This document shows positions 1 to 9,487 of a stretch of DNA of 64,000 nucleotides, one piece after another. The stretch is from Rhizobiales bacterium 62-47 (GTDB taxonomy: Bacteria > Pseudomonadota > Alphaproteobacteria > Rhizobiales > Xanthobacteraceae). The first letter of the stretch is position 1; every line of letters begins with the position of its first letter. The stretch is from positions 465,619 through 529,618 of the forward strand of contig MKVX01000002.1 of assembly GCA_001899255.1 (NCBI GenBank). Reading direction: 5' to 3'. The position numbers and the translations under genes are program-made. The notes under the pieces are model-generated. The model searched no databases. It saw only the letters and a program-made list of their open reading frames with translations, and was not told the DNA's origin.

Positions 1-73
1 TTCAGACGGCGCGGCAAGTGGCGCGCACCACGCTCGGTCGATGCGGACGACGGCTCATTCCGCGCAGCGGAAA

Positions 74-901
74 CTACTCGGCGGCTTGACGCAACCGCGC
101 GTCCGTCATCGCCATCGTTGGCATGCGCTGCAGCCAATGTTGCAGGAATCGCATCAGCCACGCGCGCTCGACGACATCGTAGACCGCGCGGCTGATGAAG
201 TGCTCGTGGCGCGGACGCGCACCCGGCAGCGCCAGCCGTTCATCGCCGCGCGTGGTCCAGCGATGCATCATCGCCGTGGTGACGTCCGGATGAAATTGGA
301 GGGCGAACGCATTGTCGAAGCGAAACGCTTCGAACGGGAAATCGCTGCCCTCGGCCAGCAGTTCGCTGCCGGAGGGCAAACTGAAGCCTTCGCAATGCCA
401 ATGATAGACATGGTCTGGCCACGGTCCGCACAGCGCGCCCCCGGCGGCGGTCAGGCGGATCGGATAATAGCCGATCTGCGCACGGCCCTGCGGATGCGGC
501 GCGACGCTGGCACCGAGATGCTTCGCCAGCATCTGCGCGCCGAGACAGATGCCGAGAAAGGGACGCTGCTCGGCAAGCGGTATCGCAATCCAGTCGATCT
601 CGCGCTTGATGTAGTCGTCCGGATCGTTGGCGCTCATCGGGCCGCCGAATATCACCGCGCCGGCGTGGCCGGCAAGCGTGCGCGGCAGCGCATCGCTAAA
701 GCGGGGCCGCCGAATATCGAGCGGATAGCCGAGCGCCCGCAGCGCATTGCCGACGCGGCCCGGCGTCGAGGTCTCCTGATGCAGCACGATCAGCACGGGC
801 TGCAGATCATGGGTCCGCAATGGGGGGTGGGAATCGACGCACCCGGCATCGACGGCGGCCGCGGCCATGACAGGTTTGAAACTGATCGTCCGCAACGACA
901 T
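74..901 (-). CDS. class I glutamine amidotransferase domain protein
   Basis: A 275-residue GMP-synthase-like glutamine amidotransferase, expected to release ammonia from glutamine or to act as a gamma-glutamyl hydrolase-like enzyme in the cytoplasm. The nucleophile elbow GICLGAQ is clear (Cys119 from this start), and an oxyanion region FGGPMS lies upstream. The catalytic His is in LQFHPD (His204), where most relatives have HPE, so Asp206 replaces the usual Glu. There is no synthetase domain, so the acceptor of the ammonia is unknown. I chose the ATG at 901 because the sequence from there reads like the family; the open frame continues to 946. It lies on the same strand as the SDR gene behind it and may share its transcript. 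Confidence 0.85.
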   Translation of the reverse strand: MSLRTISFKPVMAAAAVDAGCVDSHPPLRTHDLQPVLIVLHQETSTPGRVGNALRALGYPLDIRRPRFSDALPRTLAGHAGAVIFGGPMSANDPDDYIKREIDWIAIPLAEQRPFLGICLGAQMLAKHLGASVAPHPQGRAQIGYYPIRLTAAGGALCGPWPDHVYHWHCEGFSLPSGSELLAEGSDFPFEAFRFDNAFALQFHPDVTTAMMHRWTTRGDERLALPGARPRHEHFISRAVYDVVERAWLMRFLQHWLQRMPTMAMTDARLRQAAE

Positions 902-1006
902 CGTCGTTCTTGCTTTGCGCGTTGGAAGCACGGGATCAGCGCGCAATCTAGGATAACTATCGTAAATATTTCCTAACCGTGCTGGTGCCGCGGCAGCCCG
1001 ATCGCA

Positions 1007-1780
1007 TCAGCGCCTGCGCTGCAGGCGGCCGACCGCCGCAAGCACGATGTCGCGCGGGACGAAGCGCAACATCGAAGGCACAAGGCCAACGAGTCCCGGC
1101 ACCACCGCACGCTTGTTGCGCATCAGTGCGCGATATCCAGCCCGCGCCACCTTTTGCGTCGACACGTTCAGCACGACCGAATCGAATCCCGGCTTCAATC
1201 CGGAACGCGCCTGAAACTCCGATGGCACCGGACCCGGGCAGAGCGCCGTGACGCGCACACCGTGCTCGGCCAGTTCATTACGCAGCGCCTCGGTGAACGA
1301 CAGCACGTAGGCCTTCGAGGCATAATAGACCGCCATTCCCGGACCCGGCAGAAACGCGACCACCGACGCAACATTGAGCAGGCCGCCGCGATGCCGGATC
1401 AGGCTGTCGGCAAAGCGCAACGACAGGTCCGTCAATGTGCCGATATTGACCGCGATCATCTCGAGTTGCTCGGCACGGCTGAGCTTGATGGCGCGGCCGA
1501 ACAGGCCGAAGCCGGCATTGTTGACGAGGTAGTCGATCTCGACGCCCGCCGCCGCCAACGCCGCAGCGATAGCGTCGCCGGCGTCCGGCCGCGCCAGATC
1601 GCAGGCAATCACCAGCGGCGCCGCGCCGCCGGCCGCGACGATATCCGCGGCAAGCGCTTTGAGGCGGTCTTCGCGCCGCGCCACCAGCGCCACGCGATGG
1701 CCGTTGGCGGCGAAGACGCGCGCCAGATCGGCGCCGATACCTGCCGACGCACCAGTGATCAATGTCACGCAATCAGTCAC
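1007..1780 (-). CDS. short-chain dehydrogenase/reductase
   Basis: A classical SDR of 257 residues, the normal length for the family, binding NAD(P) through an N-terminal Rossmann fold. The cofactor motif GASAGIG is at residues 10-16, NNAG is near residue 88, and the catalytic set is Ser139 with Tyr152-x3-Lys156 (YYASK). ARRED after the second strand suggests NADP preference. The substrate cannot be read from the sequence; relatives act on short acyl or steroid-like alcohols and ketones. It is a separate unit on the minus strand, about 100 bp upstream of the amidotransferase gene. No membrane segment or signal peptide is seen. Confidence 0.9.
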   Translation of the reverse strand: MTDCVTLITGASAGIGADLARVFAANGHRVALVARREDRLKALAADIVAAGGAAPLVIACDLARPDAGDAIAAALAAAGVEIDYLVNNAGFGLFGRAIKLSRAEQLEMIAVNIGTLTDLSLRFADSLIRHRGGLLNVASVVAFLPGPGMAVYYASKAYVLSFTEALRNELAEHGVRVTALCPGPVPSEFQARSGLKPGFDSVVLNVSTQKVARAGYRALMRNKRAVVPGLVGLVPSMLRFVPRDIVLAAVGRLQRRR

Positions 1781-1940
1781 GCTGTGATGCTCTCGCGCGA
1801 AATGTTGAAATCAAGCTGCGGCACAAAGTTGGCCACCGGATACAATTAAAATCGAGATCGAAAAACGACTAGCAGAATTGCGCCTTCGAAGGTCGGGCAT
1901 CCTCGCCGGCCCGGCCTGTCATGCGATCACAATATCCCAA

Positions 1941-2423
1941 TCAGCCAGCCGTATCCGGCTCGGGCTGGTTGCGGGCGGCCAGGTGCTTGAGTTCGATCCG
2001 GTCGCGCGACGACACGCCGAGCAGATCGGCGGCGCGCCACACCACGTTGTCCTCGAACTCGCTGACATGGCCATCGGCAAATACCAGTTCCCACATCATC
2101 TCGATGATGCGTAACCGGCCCGGCTCGTCCACCGAGCGCATGATGACGCTCGTGAAGTGATAGAGATCGACCGCCTCGCCCTCGACGCGCGTCGCGGCTG
2201 CGATCAATTGCGATGCCGTGCCGGGATCGAGCTGGAAGCGGCTTTCCAGCAGGCTGTGCAGCTTGCGCTTCTCGGCGTCCGACGGCTCGCCATCGAGGGA
2301 AATGACATGGATCAGCAGCGCCGTAGCGGCCAGGCGATAATCGGTCTCATCGAAAATCCGGTCGTCACCGGTCTCGGGCGACACCACGTCGGCAATGAAT
2401 TGACGTAACTTGTCCAGCATCAA
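1941..2423 (-). CDS. TerB-family protein
   Basis: A 160-residue all-helical acidic protein of the tellurite resistance TerB family (cl-TerB). The characteristic core is visible: LAATALLIHVISLDGEPSDAE near residues 32-52, then a second half with MMWELVFADGHVSEFEDN. In such proteins the paired acidic loops (DGEPSDAE, DGHVSEFE) bind metal. Stand-alone TerB proteins of this length are common in Bradyrhizobium relatives and usually are not part of a ter operon; none of the other ter genes is here. The real role is therefore unknown. It has its own intergenic spacing on both sides and no signal peptide. Confidence 0.85.
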   Translation of the reverse strand: MMLDKLRQFIADVVSPETGDDRIFDETDYRLAATALLIHVISLDGEPSDAEKRKLHSLLESRFQLDPGTASQLIAAATRVEGEAVDLYHFTSVIMRSVDEPGRLRIIEMMWELVFADGHVSEFEDNVVWRAADLLGVSSRDRIELKHLAARNQPEPDTAG

Positions 2424-2646
2424 TCTTCCTATCGAACTGAGTCAAAGAGCGGCAGAAAGAAAACGGCAATCGACGTCCCGTGCGTATCCGGCAACCCTTA
2501 GGGGCAGCGGAGCGCACATTGGCCGCGCTCTATGGCCTGAAAATGCAACGCATGCAATCGATTCCGGGTTCCCGCCGGCGGGATTAAGGTTCCTTCATGC
2601 GCGAATCTGCCGAAACATTCGGCAGGAACCGGGCCGGCGCGGACCG

Positions 2647-4056
2647 TCAGGGAATTTCGAACACCACGACCTTGTCGGTAATGCCGCGCAACGCCGCATG
2701 CTTGCGGATCGGGGTGATCGACGCCTTGCTCAGGATGTCGGCGACCTCCGGCGTCTCGATCACCGGACCCGTCACATGAATGGCCTGATCCATCGACAGG
2801 CCCTGCACTCGTGACGCGATGTTGACGGTCTGGCCGAAATAATCCTGCCGCTCGTTCAACATCACCGCGAGGCAAGGCCCTTCGTGAATGCCTATCTTCA
2901 ACACCAGATCCTTGGTGCCGCGTTGCGCGTTGAGCGCGTCCATCGCGGCGCGCATGCGCAAGCCGGCCGCCAACGCCTGTTCCGGCCGGACGAAGGTGGC
3001 CATCACCGCGTCGCCGATGGTCTTGACCACGGCGCCGGCCTCCGACGAAATGATCTCGAGCAGCGCGTGAAAATGCGCCCGCACCAGATCGAACGCGGCG
3101 AGGTCGCCGACGCGTTCGTAGAGCGCCGTCGATCCCTTGAGATCGGTGAACAGGAACGTCAGCGACGTGATCTTGAGCCGCTGGTCGATGTTGAGATTGT
3201 CCGCCTTGTAGACATCGCGGAACGTCTGATTAGCCAAAACGCGCTTGGCGGTGAGGATCGGCTTGCGCTTGCCGAGCAGTTCGTGCAGCGCATCGCCCGC
3301 CACCCAGACCGACGGCAACACCCGCACATCGGACTGGTTTTCCAGCGTCAGCCGCAGCGGCCCCGGCCGCATCTCCACGGTCCCGGTCGGTGCATGCTGA
3401 CGGGTAAAGATCACCGACAGATGCTGGCGCTCGCGGGTCGGCTCGCCGCTAATCGAAAGAAACTGCGCCGAGTGCGTCACCGGCTCGAAGACGATGCAGA
3501 ACTGGTTCGGCAACTGCAGCGACAGCACCGCTTTCTCGCCGGGCGGCAATTCGATGGCATCGAGCGTCACCTCCTCGATCAGCCGCGAAAACGATTCGTC
3601 GTCGATCTCGATGCCGGAACTCCAGAAGATCTGCCGGGCGTATTCCCATAGCGGCAATGTGTTCGGATCGTGCGCCGCGATCCGCCGGACGCGCGGGCTG
3701 ATCGTGAACGCCGCCTCGACGTAGTCATCGACAGAAGCCTCGTAACCCGCCGCACACAACGCACAGTTATAGTCGTCATGACGCAGCGACTTCAGCGTGC
3801 TGTGCGCGTCCAGCACGCCGCTGCAGCCCGGGCACAGCACGTTCCAGGTCAAGTCGAACAGGCCGAGCCGCGACGCATGCAGGAATCCGGCGATGACGCG
3901 CTCTTCCGGCAGGCCGGTCTTGCGGGAAAAATCCAAGAGATTGATGCGATTGAGGTCGCGATCCGCGCCTGTCTCGACGAGCCGCTGAATAGCGTCCGCC
4001 ACCGGCGGGTCGGCAGTCTGCCTCAAGACTGAGAACAGGGCCTGAACTTCGCTCAT
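2647..4056 (-). CDS. class III adenylate/guanylate cyclase with DUF5939-like N-terminus
   Basis: A 469-residue cytoplasmic nucleotide cyclase. The catalytic domain covers about residues 300-465: FTDLKGST holds the first metal-binding Asp, KTIGDAVMATF the second, and VNIASRV the Asn/Arg pair that stabilises the transition state, so it should be active. The N-terminal 280 residues match the DUF5939 type found in front of such cyclases and contain a possible zinc ribbon (CPGC near residue 90 and CALC about 27 residues later). No transmembrane segment is seen, so the sensor is probably soluble. The product (cAMP or cGMP) cannot be assigned safely. It is monocistronic, with about 220 bp before the TerB gene. 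Confidence 0.88.
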   Translation of the reverse strand: MSEVQALFSVLRQTADPPVADAIQRLVETGADRDLNRINLLDFSRKTGLPEERVIAGFLHASRLGLFDLTWNVLCPGCSGVLDAHSTLKSLRHDDYNCALCAAGYEASVDDYVEAAFTISPRVRRIAAHDPNTLPLWEYARQIFWSSGIEIDDESFSRLIEEVTLDAIELPPGEKAVLSLQLPNQFCIVFEPVTHSAQFLSISGEPTRERQHLSVIFTRQHAPTGTVEMRPGPLRLTLENQSDVRVLPSVWVAGDALHELLGKRKPILTAKRVLANQTFRDVYKADNLNIDQRLKITSLTFLFTDLKGSTALYERVGDLAAFDLVRAHFHALLEIISSEAGAVVKTIGDAVMATFVRPEQALAAGLRMRAAMDALNAQRGTKDLVLKIGIHEGPCLAVMLNERQDYFGQTVNIASRVQGLSMDQAIHVTGPVIETPEVADILSKASITPIRKHAALRGITDKVVVFEIP

Positions 4057-4120
4057 AGGCTAATGTTAACGCAGATCGCCAGCGGCTCCAAGCACTGGCC
4101 GGCGCGCCGCTTGCGATAAA

Positions 4121-5509
4121 CTAGCGCCGGGTGATGCGGAACAACGGCGAGCGATCCGGCTGCGTCGTCACCACGCCGACCGGCATCACCGGATCGCGAT
4201 CCTGCAGGTCGACGCGGAAACTTCCGATCAATTTGGCCAGCGCGAGCGTTGCCTCGACGATCGCGAAATGCGCGCCGATGCAGACCCGCGGTCCGACGCC
4301 GAAAGGCAGATAGGCGAAGCGATCAGGCGGCGGCATGCCGGGCGCAAACCGCGCCGGAATGAAGGCATTAGGATCGTGCCAGAGCTTCTCATGCCGATGC
4401 AGCAGCCATGGCGCGATCAGGATGACATCCTTCGCGGCGACCGGGATACCAGCGATGTTATCCGGCCCTGCCGCAGCACGGGCGATCAGGAACGCCGGCG
4501 GATACAGCCGCATGGTTTCGTCGATCACCGCACGCGTGACGCTCAGCCGTTCGACGCCACCAGTATCGCTCGCCGCGATGTTGCGGACTTCGGCCGCGAC
4601 GTCATCCTGCGTCGCCGGATCGAGCGCCAGCAGGTAGAGCGACCAGAACAGTGCCGTTGCCGTGGTTTCGTGCCCGGCGAGAATCATCGTTGCGACCTGG
4701 TCGCCGAGTTGCTCGTCGGAAAACGCCGCGCCGGTTTCGGGGTCGCGTGCCGCCACCATCAGTTCGAACAGATCGCGCGGCGGCGCTCCCTCGTTCTTGC
4801 CACTGGCGCGCCGCTCGGCGATCAGCGCCTGAATGAACTGCGTCCATCGCTTGCGGAAGAAAATGCGGGAGATGTCCTGCGGGCTGGGCCAACCCAGCGG
4901 CAACACCAGATCGAGAAAGTGCGGGCGCGCCAGCCGCTCGCCATACTCGACGACGAAATCGCGCAACGCCGCACCGTGGCGCGCCATGCCGAACGAGAAC
5001 ATGGTGCGACCGGCTATTTCCAGAGTCATGCGCTGCATCACCTCGCGCAGGTCCACCGGCCCGTCGCGTCGCGCGTCGAGGTCAGCCATGGTCTCGTCGA
5101 TTGCCGAGACCATGTGCGGCACCAGCGTCGTCACTGCGCGCGGCGTGAAGGCCGGCGCCAGCGTGCGGCGCTGATGTTTCCAACTCCGGCCTTCGGCGAG
5201 CAGCAACCCTTCGCCCAGCATCGGCCGCAGCACGCGGAAGGCAGCCGGCGTCCGCGTGTAATTCTCGTAATTCTCGACCAGCACGTGCCGGATCGCTTGC
5301 GGCGTGTTGAGGATGAAACTGCTGCGGCCAAAAAAACGGCCTTTGATGACATCGTCCTCGTAAGCGCGCTGGCCCCAAGTATCGATGGCGCTGCGACGGA
5401 TCGCCTTCAGGCGTCCCAGCGCGGTCATCGAATCGGAAGCGCGCGGCGGAAACGGCGGCACCAGCGGCTGGCGCGTCACCAACTCATCAAAGACTTCGGC
5501 AATGCTCAC
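4121..5509 (-). CDS. cytochrome P450
   Basis: A full-length P450 monooxygenase of 462 residues. The haem-binding loop FGVGPRVCIG carries the axial Cys, the I-helix has AGHETT for oxygen activation, and ETMRLYPPA supplies the K-helix ExxR. The N-terminus MSIAEVFDEL has no membrane anchor, so it is a soluble bacterial P450, of the CYP4/CYP102-like branch in general style. No ferredoxin or reductase gene is adjacent, so electrons must come from elsewhere. It is on the same strand as the Tat hydrolase gene upstream (150 bp gap), which does not show a clear functional link. The substrate is unknown; the codon use matches the chromosomal neighbours. Confidence 0.92.
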   Translation of the reverse strand: MSIAEVFDELVTRQPLVPPFPPRASDSMTALGRLKAIRRSAIDTWGQRAYEDDVIKGRFFGRSSFILNTPQAIRHVLVENYENYTRTPAAFRVLRPMLGEGLLLAEGRSWKHQRRTLAPAFTPRAVTTLVPHMVSAIDETMADLDARRDGPVDLREVMQRMTLEIAGRTMFSFGMARHGAALRDFVVEYGERLARPHFLDLVLPLGWPSPQDISRIFFRKRWTQFIQALIAERRASGKNEGAPPRDLFELMVAARDPETGAAFSDEQLGDQVATMILAGHETTATALFWSLYLLALDPATQDDVAAEVRNIAASDTGGVERLSVTRAVIDETMRLYPPAFLIARAAAGPDNIAGIPVAAKDVILIAPWLLHRHEKLWHDPNAFIPARFAPGMPPPDRFAYLPFGVGPRVCIGAHFAIVEATLALAKLIGSFRVDLQDRDPVMPVGVVTTQPDRSPLFRITRR

Positions 5510-5659
5510 AAACGGGCCCCACGTGCGACGGAGGTAGCGATGCTGGCCGCCGCTTCACGCTGGCCGGCATCTTCCACCAAAGATTCTACCACGACATAGG
5601 TCCGAATCCGGGCGCCTTGAAGGCGCGCGGCAAGACCGCGCACGGCGTCCCCGGAGCGC

Positions 5660-7036
5660 TCAATCGGTCAGTTCGGCGATCGACACCCGATTCTGCGACG
5701 CCGGCCATGCCCGCGCGACGATCCGTTCGTCGTTGAACATCGCCACTACCGGGCGGCCCAACTCGGATTTGGCGAGCCTGACCGTCGTCGTCGAATCGGT
5801 CGGCACGCCGGATTTGACGTCAGTCGGCGTCTTGCCATCGAGCAGCACGATATCGCGCGGCAAGCCGAAATACCCGCGCGGCCGCGACATCGTCACGATG
5901 GCGCCAGCGCCACTCTCGGCAGCCGACAACGGCCGTGCCGCACGCAGGTGGACGACATCGGATGACCGCAGGAACGGCGACCGATAGATGTGCGTGATCG
6001 GCGACCCGGGTGTTCCCAGCACGAATTCGAGATACCAGTCAGGCTGCACTTTCACCGGTCCCCAACGGCCATCGGCACCTGTCTTCGATGCATGAATCGC
6101 GTCGCCCATACGTTCGCCGCTGTCGGGCGATACCCGGTAAATTTCGACCGAGGCGTCCGCCACCGGCAGATTTGTCGGCACACCGCCGGGCACGCCGGTG
6201 ACCAGACCGCTCAAACTCACCTCTCCCTCGGGCACGATAGCGATACGCTCCGGTTCGCGACCGGCAATGAACTTGTAAATCTCGCGGAAGGCCCGCGATG
6301 AAAACGCCGTCTCGCGATGATCCACGCCGCCAAGCACCAGATTGGTGGCGCCGCGCAATTCCGGCCCTTCGAACGTCACGTTGGTCGCTTGCCCCGGCTT
6401 GCCGACGAAACGGCCATCGGGCTGGGCGTATTTGTCGTAATCGTCGCTGCGCAAGGTCAGGTAGGCGGTGCCCGCGATCACCTCGGACGGCCCGGCATTG
6501 AGCGCGCTGAGGAACGGGCCGCGGCCATTGAACTCATTGCCGAGGCCGTCGTCCCAGGCATAAACGCCGTGATTGGGTACCCCGCACAGCACCGCGTGGC
6601 TGACATCGCCCCCGCCGCCGTGCTTGATGAAATTGCGGATCGCATAACCGCCGCGCGAATTGCCAACCAACGCAATTTGAGCTGCGCCGGTGCGCTGCTT
6701 CAACGCCGCAACCGCCTCGCCGAGCTCGTTGCGCTGATCCTCGGTCGAGGATCGCATCGGCTGCGGCTTGCTGTCGTCGGTCCGAGCCAGCGGATTGGTG
6801 AAATTGAGCGCTGCCATGCGCTCCCGCGGAACACCGTTGGATTCCATCCGCCACAGCGTGGTCATCCACAGCGCCGCGTGGTCGCCGTTGCCGTGGACGA
6901 ACAGGATCGGCGGCAGGCCCGTGGCGGCGGGAGCGGCGGCGTTGCCTTGAGCGCGCGCCATGCGCTGACCAAGACTGCTAACGGCCAGCGGCACGATCGC
7001 TGCCGTCTTCAACAGGGCCCGCCTCGAAAAGCGCAT
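5660..7036 (-). CDS. Tat-exported alpha/beta hydrolase
   Basis: A periplasmic serine hydrolase of 458 residues. The N-terminus MRFSRRALLKTAAIVPLAV has a twin-arginine export signal (SRRALLK followed by a hydrophobic stretch, cleavage near AQG). HGNGDHAALW forms the oxyanion region and GNSRGG is the nucleophile elbow (GxSxG). The last 160 residues form a beta-rich extension not typical of simple lipases; full-length relatives resemble PHB-depolymerase or lipase-like hydrolases with a C-terminal Ig-like part. I chose the ATG at 7036 because a GGAGG stands just before it; the open frame goes on to 7054. It is divergent from the MFS gene, with about 100 bp between them. Confidence 0.85.
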   Translation of the reverse strand: MRFSRRALLKTAAIVPLAVSSLGQRMARAQGNAAAPAATGLPPILFVHGNGDHAALWMTTLWRMESNGVPRERMAALNFTNPLARTDDSKPQPMRSSTEDQRNELGEAVAALKQRTGAAQIALVGNSRGGYAIRNFIKHGGGGDVSHAVLCGVPNHGVYAWDDGLGNEFNGRGPFLSALNAGPSEVIAGTAYLTLRSDDYDKYAQPDGRFVGKPGQATNVTFEGPELRGATNLVLGGVDHRETAFSSRAFREIYKFIAGREPERIAIVPEGEVSLSGLVTGVPGGVPTNLPVADASVEIYRVSPDSGERMGDAIHASKTGADGRWGPVKVQPDWYLEFVLGTPGSPITHIYRSPFLRSSDVVHLRAARPLSAAESGAGAIVTMSRPRGYFGLPRDIVLLDGKTPTDVKSGVPTDSTTTVRLAKSELGRPVVAMFNDERIVARAWPASQNRVSIAELTD

Positions 7037-7135
7037 TTCTTGCCTCCAGGTCAACTTCGACTCTAACGTGCGTCAGACGACTCATAGCTGGCCAACCCCT
7101 GGGCAGCCAAGACCATTCGCGAGCACCGACGCGTC

Positions 7136-8821
7136 ATGACCGAGCCGCCGAAACGTTCGCCGTTTGCCGCCGACGGGATTGCCGCACCGCTGCGACATGC
7201 GGTGTTCCGGCGCATCTGGCTCGCAAGCTTGCTCTCCAACCTCGGGCTGATGATCCAGAGCGTGGGCGCCGCCTGGGCGATGACGCAAATGACCTCGGCC
7301 GCCGACAAGGTGGCGTTGGTGCAGACCGCCCTGATGCTGCCGATCATGCTGATTTCGATGCCGGCCGGCGCCATCGCCGACATGTACGACCGCCGCGTGG
7401 TGTCGCTGGTCTCGCTGGTGATCGCGCTTGCGGGCGCCATCAGCCTGACGGCGCTGACCTGGGCCGGGGCGATCACGCCGAACATCCTGCTGGCATTCTG
7501 TTTCATCATCGGCAGTGGCATGGCATTGTTCGGACCGGCGTGGCAGGCTTCGGTCAGCGAACAGGTGCCGCCGGAGACGCTGCCGTCGGCGGTCGCCCTC
7601 AACGGCATCAGCTACAACATCGCCCGCAGTTTCGGCCCGGCCATCGGGGGCATCGTCGTCGCCGCAGCGGGCGCCGTGGCAGCCTTCGCCGCCAACGCGA
7701 TGTGTTACGTGCCGCTGCTGGTCGTGCTGTTTCTCTGGCGCCGGATCAGCGAACCGTCGCGTTTGCCGCGGGAGCGGCTGAACCGGGCCATCATTTCCGG
7801 CGTGCGCTACATCGCCAACTCCCCCTCGATCCGTGTCGTGCTGGCGCGCACGCTGGTCACCGGCATCGCCGGCGGCTCGGTCTCGGCACTGATGCCGCTG
7901 GTGGCGCGCGACCTGTTGCATGGCGGCGCGCAAACCTACGGCATCATGCTCGGCGCCTTCGGCATGGGCGCCGTGATCGGCGCGTTGAATATCGGCGAGA
8001 TGCGCAAGCGGATGCATGGTGAGGCCGCCATCCGGCTGTGCGCCATCGTCATGGGTATTGCCATCGTCGCGGTCGCCACCAGCCAGATGGCCATCATCAC
8101 AGCGGCGGCGCTCGTCGTCGCCGGTGCCGTGTGGATGCTGGCTGTGGCGCTGTTCAATATCGGCGTGCAGCTGTCGGCGCCGCGCTGGGTGGCAGGGCGA
8201 TCGCTGGCAGCGTTTCAGGCCGCCATCGCCGGCGGCATTGCCGTCGGCAGCTGGGGCTGGGGCCATCTCGCCGATTCCATCGGCGTCGAAGGCGCGCTCA
8301 TAGTGTCCGGCATCACCATGGCAGCGTCGCCACTGCTCGGGCTCTGGATCACCATGCCGCCGATCGGCGGTCGCGACGAGGACGCCGATCTGCTCGCCGA
8401 CCCGGAAGTTCAGCTCTCGCTGACCGGACGCAGCGGACCGATCGTCGTCGAGATCGAATATCGCGTCGATGTCGACAACGCGCGGCCGTTCCACAACCTG
8501 ATGCAGGAGGTGCAGCTCAGCCGACAGCGCAACGGCGCCTATGGCTGGTCGATCGCGCGCGACATCGCCGACCCGGAATTGTGGATCGAGCGCTATCATT
8601 GCCCGACATGGCTGGATTATCTGCGCCAGCGCAATCGCGCCACACAATCCGAGCGCGCGTTACATCAGCGCGCCATGGCGTTTCATCTCGGTCCCGATCC
8701 GGTGCGCATTCATCGCATGCTGGAGCGGCCGTTCGGATCGGTACGATGGAAGGAAGAGACGCCGGATCGCGCCACTGGCGAGGTACTGCCGGTATCAACG
8801 CCGGCAGGTAGCAGCACGTGA
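7136..8821 (+). CDS. MFS exporter with C-terminal soluble domain
   Basis: A 561-residue inner membrane protein. Residues about 15-415 form a 12-helix major facilitator of the MFS_3 (EntS-like, PF05977) type, with PAGAIADMYDRRVV as the conserved loop between helices 2 and 3. Members export siderophores or drugs. The final 150 residues, after MPPIGGRDED, are soluble and rich in Trp, Arg and His (IVVEIEYRVD, WSIARDIADPELWIERYH); this resembles the antibiotic biosynthesis monooxygenase-like tail found on many alphaproteobacterial members. No ligand can be named. It is divergent from the Tat hydrolase and converges on the small gene at 8826. Confidence 0.88.
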   Translation: MTEPPKRSPFAADGIAAPLRHAVFRRIWLASLLSNLGLMIQSVGAAWAMTQMTSAADKVALVQTALMLPIMLISMPAGAIADMYDRRVVSLVSLVIALAGAISLTALTWAGAITPNILLAFCFIIGSGMALFGPAWQASVSEQVPPETLPSAVALNGISYNIARSFGPAIGGIVVAAAGAVAAFAANAMCYVPLLVVLFLWRRISEPSRLPRERLNRAIISGVRYIANSPSIRVVLARTLVTGIAGGSVSALMPLVARDLLHGGAQTYGIMLGAFGMGAVIGALNIGEMRKRMHGEAAIRLCAIVMGIAIVAVATSQMAIITAAALVVAGAVWMLAVALFNIGVQLSAPRWVAGRSLAAFQAAIAGGIAVGSWGWGHLADSIGVEGALIVSGITMAASPLLGLWITMPPIGGRDEDADLLADPEVQLSLTGRSGPIVVEIEYRVDVDNARPFHNLMQEVQLSRQRNGAYGWSIARDIADPELWIERYHCPTWLDYLRQRNRATQSERALHQRAMAFHLGPDPVRIHRMLERPFGSVRWKEETPDRATGEVLPVSTPAGSST

Positions 8822-8825
8822 GTAT

Positions 8826-9047
8826 TTACATGCCGGTGAACCCGGCTTTCACCGTATCGATGCTGCCGTCGCGCTCGCGCAGATAGGTCAGCCCGCACAC
8901 CGTCAGCCGATGCGGATCGGTCTCGCCAGCCTCGGTCAATGTCGCAAGATACTGAATCAAATCGCTACGCGCCTCGTCACTTGCCGCAGCGGTGCGATTG
9001 GCAAGCAGGTCGTAAGTCAGCATGACGCGATCGATAACAGCTTGCAT
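8826..9047 (-). CDS. small conserved hypothetical protein
   Basis: A 73-residue protein with no recognised domain, starting MQAVIDRVMLTYDLL. It is mostly helical, with a short C-terminal tail ending DTVKAGFTGM; similar short proteins occur in Bradyrhizobium genomes from memory, but I cannot name a family. I preferred the ATG at 9047 over the one at 9062 because the homologous look begins there. It sits 5 bp from the end of the MFS gene, in the opposite direction, and ahead of another small minus-strand gene, with which it may be co-transcribed. No signal peptide or membrane segment is visible. Confidence 0.55.
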   Translation of the reverse strand: MQAVIDRVMLTYDLLANRTAAASDEARSDLIQYLATLTEAGETDPHRLTVCGLTYLRERDGSIDTVKAGFTGM

Positions 9048-9095
9048 GAATGGCTCCTGCATGGCGTTGACGACGATGATGTGGGAATGCGCGAA

Positions 9096-9344
9096 TCAGA
9101 TGCCCGGCGCGGCCAGAAACCGTGCGATGGCATGATTGGCCAGACGGATCTTGTTGTGATCGCCGGCATAGAACTGCTGCACGATGATTTCCAGCAATGT
9201 CTCGTTGACTGCGTTGGGGTCCGGTATTTCGCCGCTCCGTCGCAGGTAGTTCGCCGCGATATCGTAAGCCTCGCCGACGATATTGACGTTCCTGACCTGC
9301 AGCCCGCGTTCAACCAGCATGGCAATCGCCTCCAGCCTAAACAT
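9096..9344 (-). CDS. small conserved hypothetical protein
   Basis: An 82-residue protein (MFRLEAIAMLVERG start) with predicted helices and no known motif. I took the ATG at 9344 because the longer frame would begin with TTG at 9353. The sequence NVNIVGEAYDIAANYLRR and the even codon use make it look like a real gene. It is followed on the same strand by the 73-residue gene at 8826, about 50 bp away; the two may form a small operon. Nothing in the neighbourhood tells the function. Confidence 0.55.
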   Translation of the reverse strand: MFRLEAIAMLVERGLQVRNVNIVGEAYDIAANYLRRSGEIPDPNAVNETLLEIIVQQFYAGDHNKIRLANHAIARFLAAPGI

Positions 9345-9487
9345 AAGTCGCAATTCCGAATTTGGTTCCCCGCAATGGATGAAATGTTGCGATAGGCATC
9401 GCGGTAGCGGGGAACGGCTGGGTGACGCACACTAAGCCAGAAGACCCTCTCCCGAATCGGTTCGCTTCTTTCGCCGCAAAACGGACT

